Source: an uncultured Eubacteriales bacterium (GTDB lineage: Bacteria; Bacillota; Clostridia; Peptostreptococcales; Anaerovoracaceae). From it: a stretch of DNA of 64,000 nucleotides. Location: the NCBI GenBank assembly GCA_902790905.1, contig CADATO010000003.1, forward strand, positions 19,156-83,155, written 5' to 3'. The notes below the pieces were generated by a model. The model did no database searches, was not told the origin of the DNA, and saw only the letters and a list, made by a program, of their open reading frames with translations. The position numbers and the translations under genes were made by a program. Positions 50,757 to 59,812 of the stretch are shown here, one piece after another. Numbering within the stretch: the first letter of the stretch is position 1; each line of letters starts with the position of its first letter.

Positions 50757-51605
50757 ATGATCAGACTGATCGCAACAGATCTTGATAATACATTGCTGAA
50801 TAAAGATGGAAGGGTGCCGCCCGAGACAGTGGCGGCGCTCTCCAAAGCAGAGAAAAAAGGCGTCACCGTGACCGTGGCCACGGGGCGCTCCTTTGCGTCG
50901 GCCCGCGGGGTCGCGGAGATGATCGGCGGCAATGGGCTCGCGATCTGCTACAACGGGTCGCAGATCCGCCGGCTCGCGGACGGGCTGGTGCTGTACAGCG
51001 GCTGCGTGGACAAGGACGTGCAACGCGGCATCATCGAGTTCGTGCATGAACGCGGGCTGTATCTGCAGATGTACGACCGCGACGAGATCGTCGTGGAAAC
51101 GCTCCGTCTCGACAAGCACAACGACCCGGACCTGCATTTTGCGTCGCACCGTGAAGTCGGCGACTTTCTGAAAGACCCGCTCTTTGATACGCCGAAGATG
51201 ATGATCGCGGCGGACCCGAAAGAGGTGCCGGCGCTGCAGGCAGAACTCGAAGAGATGTTCGAAGGCCGCATCTTCTGCGCGCAGTCCGAACCGCATCTGA
51301 TCGAGATCATGCCGGCGTCGGTCAACAAGGGGACGGCACTCGTGGCGCTCTGCCTGGAGATGGGGATCCGGCGTGAAGAGGTCATGGCGCTCGGCGACAA
51401 CACCAACGACATGCATCTGCTGCAGGCGGCCGGACTTGCCGTCGCGGTGGGCAATGCCGTGCCCGCGCTGAAGGAATATGCGGATTATGTCTGCGAAGGC
51501 AAACGCAGCGCCGGCTTCCGTGAGGCGCTGGAGAAATTCGTGCTCGCACCCGATGCGGAGATGGCGCTCGCGGAGTGGGAAAACCGCGTCGCGCCGCGGA
51601 TGTAA
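50757..51605 (+). CDS. Cof-type HAD superfamily phosphatase
   Basis: A 282-residue cytoplasmic hydrolase. HAD motif I is LIATDLDNTLLNKDG with both aspartates, motif II TVTVATGRS, the motif III lysine in VNKGTALVAL (about 200), and motif IV ALGDNTNDMHLL (about 216). The C2-type cap lies between about 80 and 185. Such enzymes dephosphorylate sugar phosphates or other small metabolites; specificity is not visible. The AGAAAGGA ribosome site sets the ATG. Confidence 0.9.
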   Translation: MIRLIATDLDNTLLNKDGRVPPETVAALSKAEKKGVTVTVATGRSFASARGVAEMIGGNGLAICYNGSQIRRLADGLVLYSGCVDKDVQRGIIEFVHERGLYLQMYDRDEIVVETLRLDKHNDPDLHFASHREVGDFLKDPLFDTPKMMIAADPKEVPALQAELEEMFEGRIFCAQSEPHLIEIMPASVNKGTALVALCLEMGIRREEVMALGDNTNDMHLLQAAGLAVAVGNAVPALKEYADYVCEGKRSAGFREALEKFVLAPDAEMALAEWENRVAPRM

Positions 51606-51642
51606 GGTCGTCGCACTGCGGATGTGATACGTAAGTCATGTG

Positions 51643-51673
51643 AAAAAAGCTGCCCGGACTGGGCAGCTCTTTT
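51643..51673. terminator. Bidirectional terminator between the HAD phosphatase and the P-type ATPase
   Basis: AGCTGCCC and GGGCAGCT pair around GGACT, with A and T runs on either side. Confidence 0.88.
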
Positions 51674-51704
51674 GTTACGCTTAGAGGTTTGTGTTGCCTG
51701 TCGG

Positions 51705-54446
51705 CTAGTCCTGCTTGGGGTAGCGGATCGCCTTGACGATCTGGATGATGAGGCTCGGCAGGAACGACAGGATCCAGACGATCAGCAGGAGGTGCGGGTT
51801 GAGCAGCGAGACGCCGAACGCGCCGCTGAAGAACCGCATCAGCAGGATGCAGTGCAGCAGCACTGCGCCCAGGACGAACGCACCGATCGTCCACATGTTG
51901 CTGAACAGGCCGAGGCGGAAGATGTGCTCTCTGCCGCGGCAGTTGAAGCCGTGCCACAGGCGCGCCAGGCACAGTGTGGCGAATGCCATGGTGCTTGCGC
52001 AGACCGGGCTGAAGAAGACGTTGCCTTCCTCGACCATCGCGCCGATCGCGGGGATGCCGGTGATATCGATCTTGCCGAGGCCGACCATAAAGGCCGTGCC
52101 GGTGGCCAGTGCGATGAGGATGCCGTAGAACAGCACCTCCTGCACGGTCGGCTTGTTGAGCACGGACTCGGTGCGCGGACGCGGCTTGTCGTGGATGAGC
52201 TCCGGATTGGACGGCTCCATGCTGATCGCGAGCGCCGGGAGGCTGTCTGTGATCAGGTTGATGAACAGGAGCTGGACTGCGGTGAACGGCATCGAGAGAC
52301 CTGCCAGGGAGGCGAACAGGACGACAAAGATCGCGGCCAGATTGCCCGAGAGCAGGTACTTGATGGCGTTCTTGATGTTGTTGTAGATATTGCGGCCGTT
52401 GAGGACGGACTTGATGATCGTGGCGAAGTTGTCGTCGGTGAGGATCATCGCGGCGCTGTCCTTGGCGACTTCCGTGCCGGTGATGCCCATGGCGACGCCC
52501 ACGTCGGCGCTCTTGAGCGCCGGGCCGTCGTTGACGCCGTCCCCGGTCATGGCGACGATGTGGCCTCTGTCCTGCCAGGCGCGTACGATGCGGATCTTGT
52601 TGTCCGGGGACACGCGGGCGTAGACGGAGATGTGCGGGAGTTTCTCCTGCAGTTCTTCTTCGCTCATCTCATCGATCTCGGGACCGGTGAAAGCGAGGTC
52701 GCCTTCGTGCATGATGCCGATGCGGCGCGCGATGGCGGAAGCGGTGATCTTGTGGTCACCGGTGATCATGATCGGCTTGATGCCGGCCGCGATGCAGTCC
52801 GCGACAGCCTGGGCGGATTCTTCGCGGGGCGGGTCGACTTCCGCGAGCAGACCGATGTACTCGAGGTCGTATTCGCTGTCTGTGTCGATGGTGACCTGGG
52901 TGTTGTAATACTTGCGCGCAAAGGCGAGCACGCGCAGGCCGCTGTTGGAGAGGTCGAAGTTCTCCTGCCGGATGGCCAGCTTCTGCTCTTCGGAGAGGTT
53001 GGCGGCGCGTGCCAGGATCACGTCGAGGGCGCCCTTGGTGTACATGACGAACCGGTCGCCTTCCGCGTGCAGGGTGCTCATGAGCTTTCTGTCGCTGTCG
53101 AAGGGGACTTCGTCCAGGCGCGGGTTGGCGGCGAGCATGGCGTTCAGCGATTCCTCGCCCTTTTCTTTCACGTAATAATCGAAGTAAGCCGTTTCGGTCG
53201 GATCGCCCAGCAGCTTGCCGTCGATGCGGCGGGTGTCGTTGCACAGGATGCTTGCGAGAAGCATCTCGTCGCGGCAGCCGTCCATGCTGCTCTCGTGCTC
53301 GACGGTCATCTTGTTCTGTGTCAGGGTGCCGGTCTTGTCGGAGCAGATGATGCTTACGCAGCCGAGGCCTTCCACGGCGTTGAGGTCTTTGACGATGGCG
53401 TTCTCTTCGGCCATGCGGGAGGTACCGATGGCCAGCGAGATCGTGATGATGGAAGACAGCGCTTCCGGAATCGCCGCTACCGCCAGCGCCACCGCGAACA
53501 GCAGCGCATCCAGCACCGGCATGTGCCGCAGCATCGCCAGTCCGAAGACGACGGCGCAGATGATCATGATCGCCACGGACAGCTTTTTGCTGAAGTTGTC
53601 CATCGTGATCTGCAGCGGGGTCTTGCGGTCTCTGGTGTCGCTCATCAGCTCCGCGATGCGGCCGAGTTCGGTGTCCTTGCCGACGGCGGTCACGACGCAG
53701 GTCGCGCGGCCGTAGGTGACGAGGCTGCCGGAGAAGACCATGTTCTTCTGGTCGCCGAGGGCGACGGTCTTCGGGGCGGCTTTGATCTCGATCGTGGTCT
53801 CGCTCTCCGCTGCGGCGCGGTCGCCGGGCTCCGCTGCGCCGGGCATGATGATCTTTTCGGTTTTTTCAACGCTCTCCGACTCGCCGGTCAGGGAGCTTTC
53901 ATTGACTTTGAGGGAGAAGCACTCCAGAATGCGGGCGTCGCCGGGGATGATGTCGCCGGCTTCGAGGGTGATGATGTCGCCGCAGACGAGGTCCTCTGCC
54001 GGAATGACCGCCTGCACGCCGTCGCGGATGACTTTCGCTTCGGGCGAAGACAGTTTTTTCAGGCTCTCGAGCGACCGTTCCGCCTTGAAGTACTGGATGG
54101 TCCCGAGGATCGCGTTCATGATCAGCACTGTGATGATGACGATGGTGCTGGCGCGCTCGCCCGTGAGGAACGAGATCAGCGCGGCGGCGATCAGGATGAT
54201 GACCAGCAGATCTTTAAACTGGTCTGCGAAGACTGCCAGCAGCCCTTTGCGCTGCGCTTCCTGCAGCTTGTTCTTGCCGAACTTCTCGCGGTTGGCCGCG
54301 ACTTCATCCTCGCTGCGGAGTCCCTCGCGGCGCGATCCGAAGTCGTGCAGCGTTTCGACGGGGGTTTTGTCGTAATACGTTTTTTTGGCGCCGTTCTCCG
54401 TCCCGGCGTTGTCCCGGGCGGACGGGGCGATTCCCTGTTCCTGCAT
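51705..54446 (-). CDS. P2-type cation-transporting ATPase (Ca2+ or Mn2+)
   Basis: A 913-residue P-type pump with ten TM helices from ATG 54446 (AGGAGAAAGC ribosome site). Motifs: LTGES in the actuator domain, AAIPEALSSI in M4, the phosphorylation site ICSDKTGTLTQNK, TGDGVNDGPALK, and NLITDSLPALAISMEP in M6. The M4 and M6 residues match the SERCA/PMR1-like group that moves calcium and often manganese. The leader carries a yybP-ykoY-type element that usually senses Mn2+, so Mn2+ efflux is a real option. It is divergent from a PepV-like metallopeptidase. Confidence 0.9.
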   Translation of the reverse strand: MQEQGIAPSARDNAGTENGAKKTYYDKTPVETLHDFGSRREGLRSEDEVAANREKFGKNKLQEAQRKGLLAVFADQFKDLLVIILIAAALISFLTGERASTIVIITVLIMNAILGTIQYFKAERSLESLKKLSSPEAKVIRDGVQAVIPAEDLVCGDIITLEAGDIIPGDARILECFSLKVNESSLTGESESVEKTEKIIMPGAAEPGDRAAAESETTIEIKAAPKTVALGDQKNMVFSGSLVTYGRATCVVTAVGKDTELGRIAELMSDTRDRKTPLQITMDNFSKKLSVAIMIICAVVFGLAMLRHMPVLDALLFAVALAVAAIPEALSSIITISLAIGTSRMAEENAIVKDLNAVEGLGCVSIICSDKTGTLTQNKMTVEHESSMDGCRDEMLLASILCNDTRRIDGKLLGDPTETAYFDYYVKEKGEESLNAMLAANPRLDEVPFDSDRKLMSTLHAEGDRFVMYTKGALDVILARAANLSEEQKLAIRQENFDLSNSGLRVLAFARKYYNTQVTIDTDSEYDLEYIGLLAEVDPPREESAQAVADCIAAGIKPIMITGDHKITASAIARRIGIMHEGDLAFTGPEIDEMSEEELQEKLPHISVYARVSPDNKIRIVRAWQDRGHIVAMTGDGVNDGPALKSADVGVAMGITGTEVAKDSAAMILTDDNFATIIKSVLNGRNIYNNIKNAIKYLLSGNLAAIFVVLFASLAGLSMPFTAVQLLFINLITDSLPALAISMEPSNPELIHDKPRPRTESVLNKPTVQEVLFYGILIALATGTAFMVGLGKIDITGIPAIGAMVEEGNVFFSPVCASTMAFATLCLARLWHGFNCRGREHIFRLGLFSNMWTIGAFVLGAVLLHCILLMRFFSGAFGVSLLNPHLLLIVWILSFLPSLIIQIVKAIRYPKQD

Positions 54447-54469
54447 ATTGCTTTCTCCTGTGATTCTAA

Positions 54470-54625
54470 AAAAGACCCTCAAGACGGCAAACACCGTCTT
54501 AAAAGTCTCGCTGTTTCAAGTGACGCGGATCCGCCGGGCTATGCTGCCTTTATGGATCGTACTGACGCGTTTCACTACAGGCGGGGGCGTAAGCCCGGGC
54601 GCCTGCCGCTACTCCCTTTTAATCT
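54470..54625 (-). promoter_or_regulatory. yybP-ykoY-type (manganese) riboswitch with terminator, upstream of the P-type ATPase
   Basis: Reading the minus strand, the conserved GGGAGTAGC (54616-54608) follows AAAA and opens a GC-rich stem (GCAGGCGCCCGGGC with its partner CGCCTG). Then comes GTCAGTACGATCC, the other loop I know as conserved in this riboswitch class. A terminator stem AAGACGG/CCGTCTT, with AGAC/GTCT below it and TTTTTT after, precedes the ATPase ribosome site. The 301-base gap otherwise contains the promoter side of the divergent peptidase. The class assignment is by motif recognition, not by a model search. Confidence 0.75.
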
Positions 54626-54747
54626 ACCTATGAAAATTACCATATTTCAAAGGAATGCACAATGTCTTTTTTGTAAAACTTACGTAAGATTTGGCGGGTT
54701 GCTTGCTATAATATCTGCAGAGTATCATTGCAACAAAGGAGAAAAAA

Positions 54748-56262
54748 ATGAAGGACTATCTGGAAATACTCGATACATATAAGGAAGAAATGGTGGAGAC
54801 GCTGCGCGAGCTGTGCCGGTTCCCGAGCGTGGCGGAGGAGACCGATCCATCCGCGGAATCGCCATTCGGGTCCGCCGTGCAGGGCGCGCTCGATTACATG
54901 CTCGGCAAGGCGGCGCGCGACGGTTTTGCCGTGAAGAACGTCGATAACTACGGCGGGCACATTGATTTTCCCGGCAAGAACGCAACAGCCGAGGACCCGG
55001 GCGACATCGTGGCGCTGGTCGGGCACCTTGATGTGGTGCCGGTGGGCGATCTTTCGCAGTGGGAGAGCGATCCGTTCGAAATGGAGATCCGCGATGGAAA
55101 GATGTACGGCCGCGGCACGGTCGACGACAAGGGCCCGCTGCTCGCCGCGTACTTTGCGGTGCGCGCGCTCAAAGAGGCCGGCTTCGTCCCGGAGAAGACC
55201 ATCCGCATCATGCTCGGCTGCGACGAGGAGACCAACTGGGACGGCATGACGTATTACATGGAACACGAAAAGGTCACGCCCGTGTCCGGCTTTTCGCCCG
55301 ATGCGATGTTCCCGGTGCTGTACGCGGAGAAGGGGTGCCTGGCATTTGCGGTCGAAGGGACCTTCAAGGAATCGCCCAGTGGCGGCCTGCGCCTCGTTTC
55401 TGTCAAGGGCGGCAGCGTGGTGAACGCGGTGCCGGACAAAGCGGAAGCTGTCATCGAGGGCACCCCTGCAGAACTGTCTGCGGTGCACCTTGCGGCAGCG
55501 ACATTCAAGGCCGTGCACCCGGATTTCGGGGACGATGCCGTTACCATCACCGAACTGCCTGCGGAAGAGGCGGCGCCGGCAGAAGACAGCGCTGCAGCGG
55601 CGAACACCAGAAAAAGACTGCAGCTCACCTTCAAAGGCATCCCGGCCCATGCGGCGTTCCCGGAGACCGGCAGAAGCGCCGTCGCCATGCTGTGCGAATG
55701 CTTCAGCGGCCTGCCGTTCGCGTCGAAGGATGTGAACCGGGCTGTGCGATTCTTTAACGACCACATCGGCTACGACTACAACGGCCAGCGGATCGGCCTC
55801 GCCATGGCGGACGCGCCGTCCGGCAAGCTGACCTTCAATGCGGGGCTCATCGAGATGGACGAGGCACACGTCAAATGGACGATCGATGTGCGCCACCCGG
55901 TCACGACCAAAGCAGAGGACGTGCTGGCGAAGCTGCAGGCGGCGGTCGCGGAGGGGAGCGGCGAAGGCGATTACACGGTGACGCTGCTCCGCAACGAACT
56001 GCCGCTCTACAAGCCGGCGGACGACCCGATGATCACGGCGCTGCTGGAGAGCTACAAGGAATTCACAGGCGACACCGCGGCAAAGCCCATCGCCATCGGC
56101 GGGGCGACGTACGCCAGAGCGGTACCGAACACGGTCGGCTTCGGACCGATCATGCCGGACGAGCCGGACATGTGCCACCAGGCGAACGAGTTCTTCTCGC
56201 TGGACGGCTACTACACGAGCGCGAAGATCTACGCGGCGGCCGTAAAAAAGCTGGCGGAGTAG
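54748..56262 (+). CDS. M20 family dipeptidase (PepV/Sapep-like)
   Basis: A 504-residue cytosolic metallodipeptidase. Metal ligands sit in LVGHLDVVPVGD (His, about 90), GRGTVDDKGPLLA (Asp, about 127), CDEETNWDGM (catalytic Glu pair, about 163) and the C-terminal CHQANEFFSLD (His). The lid domain spans about 200-380 and has a short Ala/Glu-rich insert. Related enzymes use Zn2+ or Mn2+. A TATAAT (54707-54712) and an AAAGGAGAAAAAA ribosome site precede it. It is divergent from the ATPase with the Mn-type riboswitch, which may be coincidental. Confidence 0.92.
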   Translation: MKDYLEILDTYKEEMVETLRELCRFPSVAEETDPSAESPFGSAVQGALDYMLGKAARDGFAVKNVDNYGGHIDFPGKNATAEDPGDIVALVGHLDVVPVGDLSQWESDPFEMEIRDGKMYGRGTVDDKGPLLAAYFAVRALKEAGFVPEKTIRIMLGCDEETNWDGMTYYMEHEKVTPVSGFSPDAMFPVLYAEKGCLAFAVEGTFKESPSGGLRLVSVKGGSVVNAVPDKAEAVIEGTPAELSAVHLAAATFKAVHPDFGDDAVTITELPAEEAAPAEDSAAAANTRKRLQLTFKGIPAHAAFPETGRSAVAMLCECFSGLPFASKDVNRAVRFFNDHIGYDYNGQRIGLAMADAPSGKLTFNAGLIEMDEAHVKWTIDVRHPVTTKAEDVLAKLQAAVAEGSGEGDYTVTLLRNELPLYKPADDPMITALLESYKEFTGDTAAKPIAIGGATYARAVPNTVGFGPIMPDEPDMCHQANEFFSLDGYYTSAKIYAAAVKKLAE

Positions 56263-56354
56263 GCGGCTTTGTTGCGGATAGGTCCATGCGGAATATATAA
56301 TATGTACAAGTTTAAGGGGATTTCTCAGGAAGGAATGTGAAGAGGTGAACTGCG

Positions 56355-57062
56355 ATGAAAAAGAAAACGATCGCGCTGTCTGCCGCTGCGGCACTGGCAG
56401 CCATACCCGCTGCTGCTGTGTCCATCGGTGCCATCAGCAATCTGCACCCGCCGGTAAAGCCGGAAGAAGGCAAGATCAGAGTCGCCTGTGTTGGCGATAG
56501 CATCACGTACGGGTTCCTGGTCGCGGGCCAGCCGTTCAACAACTACCCGGCGCAGCTCGAAAAGCTGTTGGGTGAGGCGTACACGGTCGGCAACTTCGGC
56601 TACACGGACCGCACCGCGCAGAAGGACGCCGATCGCCCCTATATCAAGGAATCGCTCTTTGAGAAGAGCATCGCTTACACACCGGACATCGTCGTGCTGA
56701 TGCTCGGCACCAACGACACCAAACCGGCCAACTGGGATGCGGCCGCCTACGAGCGAGACCTCGCTGATCTGGTCCGCTGCTACAAGGCGCTGCCGTCTTC
56801 TCCGGCTGTCTATCTGCTCACCCCGCCGCCGCTGTTCCAGATCGGAGAAAAGGTGTGGGGGCTGCAGGCGGACGTGCTCGAAGAGGAGGTTCTGCCGGCT
56901 GTGGCGCGTGTTGCGGAGGCGGAAGAGGTCCCGTGCATTGACGTGCATACGGTCTTTGCAGGGCACCAGGAATACTTCCCGGACGGCTGCCACCTGAATG
57001 CCAAGGGTGCGACGCTGCTTGCGCAGACCGTGGCCAGCCGGATCCTGCGGGACGCACTCTAG
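56355..57062 (+). CDS. SGNH/GDSL-type hydrolase, exported
   Basis: A 235-residue esterase-fold protein with an N-terminal signal sequence or anchor (KKKTIALSAAAALAAIPAAA). The catalytic serine block is VACVGDSITYG (about 46-56), the glycine block around GNFGYTDRT, the asparagine block MLGTNDTK (about 115-122), and the Asp-His pair DGCHLN (about 214-219). It may remove acyl groups from a wall glycan or lipid. Ribosome site AGAGGTGAACTGCG. It starts 92 bases after the dipeptidase. Confidence 0.88.
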   Translation: MKKKTIALSAAAALAAIPAAAVSIGAISNLHPPVKPEEGKIRVACVGDSITYGFLVAGQPFNNYPAQLEKLLGEAYTVGNFGYTDRTAQKDADRPYIKESLFEKSIAYTPDIVVLMLGTNDTKPANWDAAAYERDLADLVRCYKALPSSPAVYLLTPPPLFQIGEKVWGLQADVLEEEVLPAVARVAEAEEVPCIDVHTVFAGHQEYFPDGCHLNAKGATLLAQTVASRILRDAL

Positions 57063-57095
57063 CGGGCTGAGCGATTCTTAGAAAGAGAGACCACA

Positions 57096-58214
57096 ATGGA
57101 AAGCATTTTCAACACGAAAAAACTCGGCTTCGGCCTGATGCGCCTGCCCAAGGACGGCGACCAGATCGACATCGAACAGACAAAGAAAATGGTCGACATG
57201 TTCATGGAGGCCGGCTTCAACTATTTTGACACGGCCTGGGCGTACACCGGCAGTGAAGAGGCAATCCGCCAGGCGCTCGTGGAACGGTATCCGCGCGAGA
57301 GCTACACACTGGCCACCAAGATGGCGGCGTGGATCAAGTGCGAGACAAGAGAGGACGCCATCGCGCAGTTCGATCTGTCGCTGGAGCGTTCCGGCGCCGG
57401 CTATTTTGACTACTACCTGCTGCACAACCTGGGCGAACACCGCACGCACTTCTTTGAGGATTTCGACCTCTGGAACTGGGCGCTCGAGCAGAAAGCGGCC
57501 GGCAGGATCAGGCACGTCGGCTTCTCGTTTCACTCCACGGCGGAGGAACTCGACGAGATCCTGACAAAGCACCCCGAGGCGGAGTTCGTGCAGCTGCAGA
57601 TCAACTACGCCGACTGGGAGGACCACGCGATCCAGTCCCGCAAAGTCTATGAGGTCGCGCAGAAGCATGGCAAACCGGTCATCGTCATGGAGCCGGTCAA
57701 GGGCGGCATGCTGGCCAACCCGCCGGACACCGTGCAGGAGATCTTCAGGGCGGCGGAGCCAGGCAGCTCGTTCGCATCCTGGGCCGTCCGTTTTGCGGCC
57801 AATCTACCGGGCGTGGCGGTCGTCCTCTCCGGCATGAGCAACGTGGAGCAGATGGCGGACAATCTGTCGTATATGAAAGACTTTAATGCACTCACGGCAT
57901 CGCAGATGCAGACGATCGCAGCCGCACAGGAGGCGCTGGCGAAGATCCCGCTCATCCCGTGCACGTCGTGTGATTACTGTGCGAAAGTGTGCCCGATGGA
58001 GATCGGCATCTCCGGCACCTTCACCGCGATGAACGTCGAGACACTCTACCGTGACCACGAAGCTGCCAAAGGCAGACTGAACTGGCTCGTCGGCGGGCAC
58101 GGACGCAAGACAGCGGACGAGTGCATCCAGTGCGGGGCCTGTGAAGAGGTCTGCCCGCAGCACATCAGCATCCGCGAGCACCTGCAGGAAGCCGTCGAAC
58201 TGTTCAAAGAATAA
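57096..58214 (+). CDS. Aldo/keto reductase with two C-terminal 4Fe-4S-type motifs
   Basis: A 372-residue reductase. The AKR barrel (about 1-270) has GFGLMRLPKDGD, YFDTAWAYTGSEE (Asp and Tyr) and the KMAAWIK lysine strand. The C-terminal region has two ferredoxin-like cysteine sets, CTSCDYCAKVCP (about 289-300) and CIQCGACEEVCP (about 344-355). This architecture is common in strict anaerobes. Electrons probably come from ferredoxin or a flavoprotein rather than only NADPH. It starts 33 bases after the SGNH gene and is followed 16 bases later by the FabZ-like gene. Confidence 0.9.
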   Translation: MESIFNTKKLGFGLMRLPKDGDQIDIEQTKKMVDMFMEAGFNYFDTAWAYTGSEEAIRQALVERYPRESYTLATKMAAWIKCETREDAIAQFDLSLERSGAGYFDYYLLHNLGEHRTHFFEDFDLWNWALEQKAAGRIRHVGFSFHSTAEELDEILTKHPEAEFVQLQINYADWEDHAIQSRKVYEVAQKHGKPVIVMEPVKGGMLANPPDTVQEIFRAAEPGSSFASWAVRFAANLPGVAVVLSGMSNVEQMADNLSYMKDFNALTASQMQTIAAAQEALAKIPLIPCTSCDYCAKVCPMEIGISGTFTAMNVETLYRDHEAAKGRLNWLVGGHGRKTADECIQCGACEEVCPQHISIREHLQEAVELFKE

Positions 58215-58230
58215 TACCCGGAGAGAAAGC

Positions 58231-58662
58231 ATGAAACTCAGCCGCGAACAAGTCAAAGAGGTACTGCCCCACCGCGCCCCGCTGCTCCTCGTCGATGAAG
58301 CACCGGCTGTCGAGCCGGGCGTGCGCGCAGCAGCCAGTCTGTATGTCGACCCGAACTGGGATATTTTCCGCGGTCATTTTCCGGGCGCGCCTGTTCTTCC
58401 CGGGATCTACTCGATCGAGGCGATGGCGCAGACCACCGATCTGGTGCTCCTGACCCTGCCGGAGTATGCGGGCAAAGAGCCGCTGCTGCTCGGCGCGGAC
58501 AAGGCGAAGTTTTACAGAAAAATAGTTCCCGGCGATACGCTCGCGATCAGCGCGGAGCTGGTCAGCGAACGCAAAGAGAAGGCCATCGGCACCTGCCGGT
58601 GCGAGATCCATGTGGACAGGGAACTCATGGCGGCGGTCGAGATCACGATCGCGGTCCGCTGA
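58231..58662 (+). CDS. FabZ-like 3-hydroxyacyl-ACP dehydratase
   Basis: A 143-residue hotdog-fold dehydratase from ATG 58231 (GGAGAGAAAGC ribosome site). LPHRAPLLLVDEA near residue 12 and the catalytic His-Glu block RGHFPGAPVLPGIYSIEAMAQ (about 48-68) are typical of FabZ. It stands apart from other fatty-acid synthesis genes, so it may be a FabZ paralogue used in another pathway. Closely linked to the aldo/keto reductase. Confidence 0.88.
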   Translation: MKLSREQVKEVLPHRAPLLLVDEAPAVEPGVRAAASLYVDPNWDIFRGHFPGAPVLPGIYSIEAMAQTTDLVLLTLPEYAGKEPLLLGADKAKFYRKIVPGDTLAISAELVSERKEKAIGTCRCEIHVDRELMAAVEITIAVR

Positions 58663-58701
58663 TGCCTGTAGATAGCGCAGCGGGTGCCTTCTGAAAACGA
58701 T

Positions 58702-58734
58702 GAAAAAAGCGCCGGTCACTTGAGGACCGGCGCT
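58702..58734 (-). terminator. Terminator of the first LysR gene
   Basis: AGCGCCGGTC and GACCGGCGCT form a perfect 10-base stem (loop of seven), followed on the minus strand by TTTTTTC. It overlaps the last codons of the gene. Confidence 0.88.
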
Positions 58735-59615
58735 ACTTCTTCTTCAAAGATCCGCGCAGCCCCCGCCAGATGCGGCAGCAGGGCTTTGTTGCGGTGCAGG
58801 ACGAACTGCACGGTCTGCGAGAGTTCGAGCCAGGGCAGCGGCAGTTCTGCCAGTTCGCCCGCCTCCAGCGATTCCCTGACGGCGTAGTACGGGAGCACCG
58901 ACAGGTACGGCCCCGCCACGGTCAGCTGGCGCGCCATCTCGGAACTCTGCAGGATGAGGAACGGCTCGAGCTCCACGCCCATCCGGTACAGGTCTTCCCG
59001 CATGCGGATATTATAAGGAACGTTGTTTTCCATCAGGATGAGCTCCTGTCCCGCGAGATCGGCGGGCAGGATCTTTTTCTTTCCGGCGAGCGGGTGCGCG
59101 GGATTGGCGACCGCTACAACGCGGGAGTCTGCGCTGTAGAGGACCTGCCACGACTCGTCGGTCAGCGGGTCGTCGATGATGGTGCAGGCGGCATCGAGCG
59201 TGCCCTGCGTCAGGTACTCCTTAAGTGTGACGCCGGCGTCGACGGTCATCTCAACGAGCACCTTCGGGAACGCCTTGTGGAAGGCCAGGATCCACGATTT
59301 GCCGACGGAGTGGAAGAGGGACTCGATCATCCCGATCCTGAGCGTGCCGGTGACCTCTTCGTCCGGCTTGAAGAGGTTCTCCATCTGCGCGGCGCTGTTG
59401 ATGATGGCGCGGGCGTGCGGGAGGAGCGCTTCGGCGTACTGGGTCGGGGCGACGCCGCGGCCGATGCGGTCGAACAGCGGAGCGCCGACTTCCTCTTCGA
59501 GTTGTTTGATCTGCGCGCTGACGTTGGCCTGGGAGTAGCCGAGCTCTCTGGCTGCGGCGGTGAAGTTGCGCAGGGCGGCGACGCGCAGGAATGTTTTCAG
59601 GTTGCGGATTTCCAT
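58716..59615 (-). CDS. LysR-family regulator, divergent from the DHDPS-like gene
   Basis: A 299-residue regulator starting at MEIRNLKTF (ATG 59615, AAGGAGCAAACC upstream). The winged helix-turn-helix is FTAAARELGYSQANVSAQIKQLEEEVG (about 17-43). The effector domain follows (LRIGMIESL, LAGQELILMENN). It faces the DHDPS-like gene across 197 bases, so it probably controls that gene in response to the substrate or a related acid. Confidence 0.9.
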   Translation of the reverse strand: MEIRNLKTFLRVAALRNFTAAARELGYSQANVSAQIKQLEEEVGAPLFDRIGRGVAPTQYAEALLPHARAIINSAAQMENLFKPDEEVTGTLRIGMIESLFHSVGKSWILAFHKAFPKVLVEMTVDAGVTLKEYLTQGTLDAACTIIDDPLTDESWQVLYSADSRVVAVANPAHPLAGKKKILPADLAGQELILMENNVPYNIRMREDLYRMGVELEPFLILQSSEMARQLTVAGPYLSVLPYYAVRESLEAGELAELPLPWLELSQTVQFVLHRNKALLPHLAGAARIFEEEVAPVLK

Positions 59616-59634
59616 GGTTTGCTCCTTCTTAATT

Positions 59635-59682
59635 CGGAATCGCTCTGCCGGCTCTGCCGGCACTTTCATCATAGCGATTCCG
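59635..59682. repeat. Inverted octamer pair in the LysR/DHDPS-like intergenic region
   Basis: CGGAATCGCT (59635-59644) and AGCGATTCCG (59673-59682) are perfect inverted copies around a 28-base spacer containing CTGCCGGCTCTGCCGGCA. Both arms contain the recurring GCGATTCC octamer. Confidence 0.65.
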
Positions 59683-59725
59683 CATGCATAAATCAATCAT
59701 ATTTATTTATGGAAACCAGAAAATC

Positions 59726-59742
59726 CATTTGTTTTACAAATG
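59726..59742. promoter_or_regulatory. Candidate LysR operator
   Basis: CATTTGT-TTT-ACAAATG is a perfect inverted repeat with an AT-rich centre, about 70 bases before the DHDPS-like start. The position and form suit a LysR binding site. Confidence 0.5.
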
Positions 59743-59812
59743 CGGTATCGCGCGGTACAGTACAGAAAAAGAACCCCCGCGATATGCTATGTGAACACGA
59801 AGGAGTACGACC

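Noticed and set aside
51624..54782. Plus-strand open frame of over 1000 codons opposite the P-type ATPase
   Set aside because: Same antisense effect; all P-type ATPase motifs are on the minus strand, and the frame runs through the terminator and the riboswitch.
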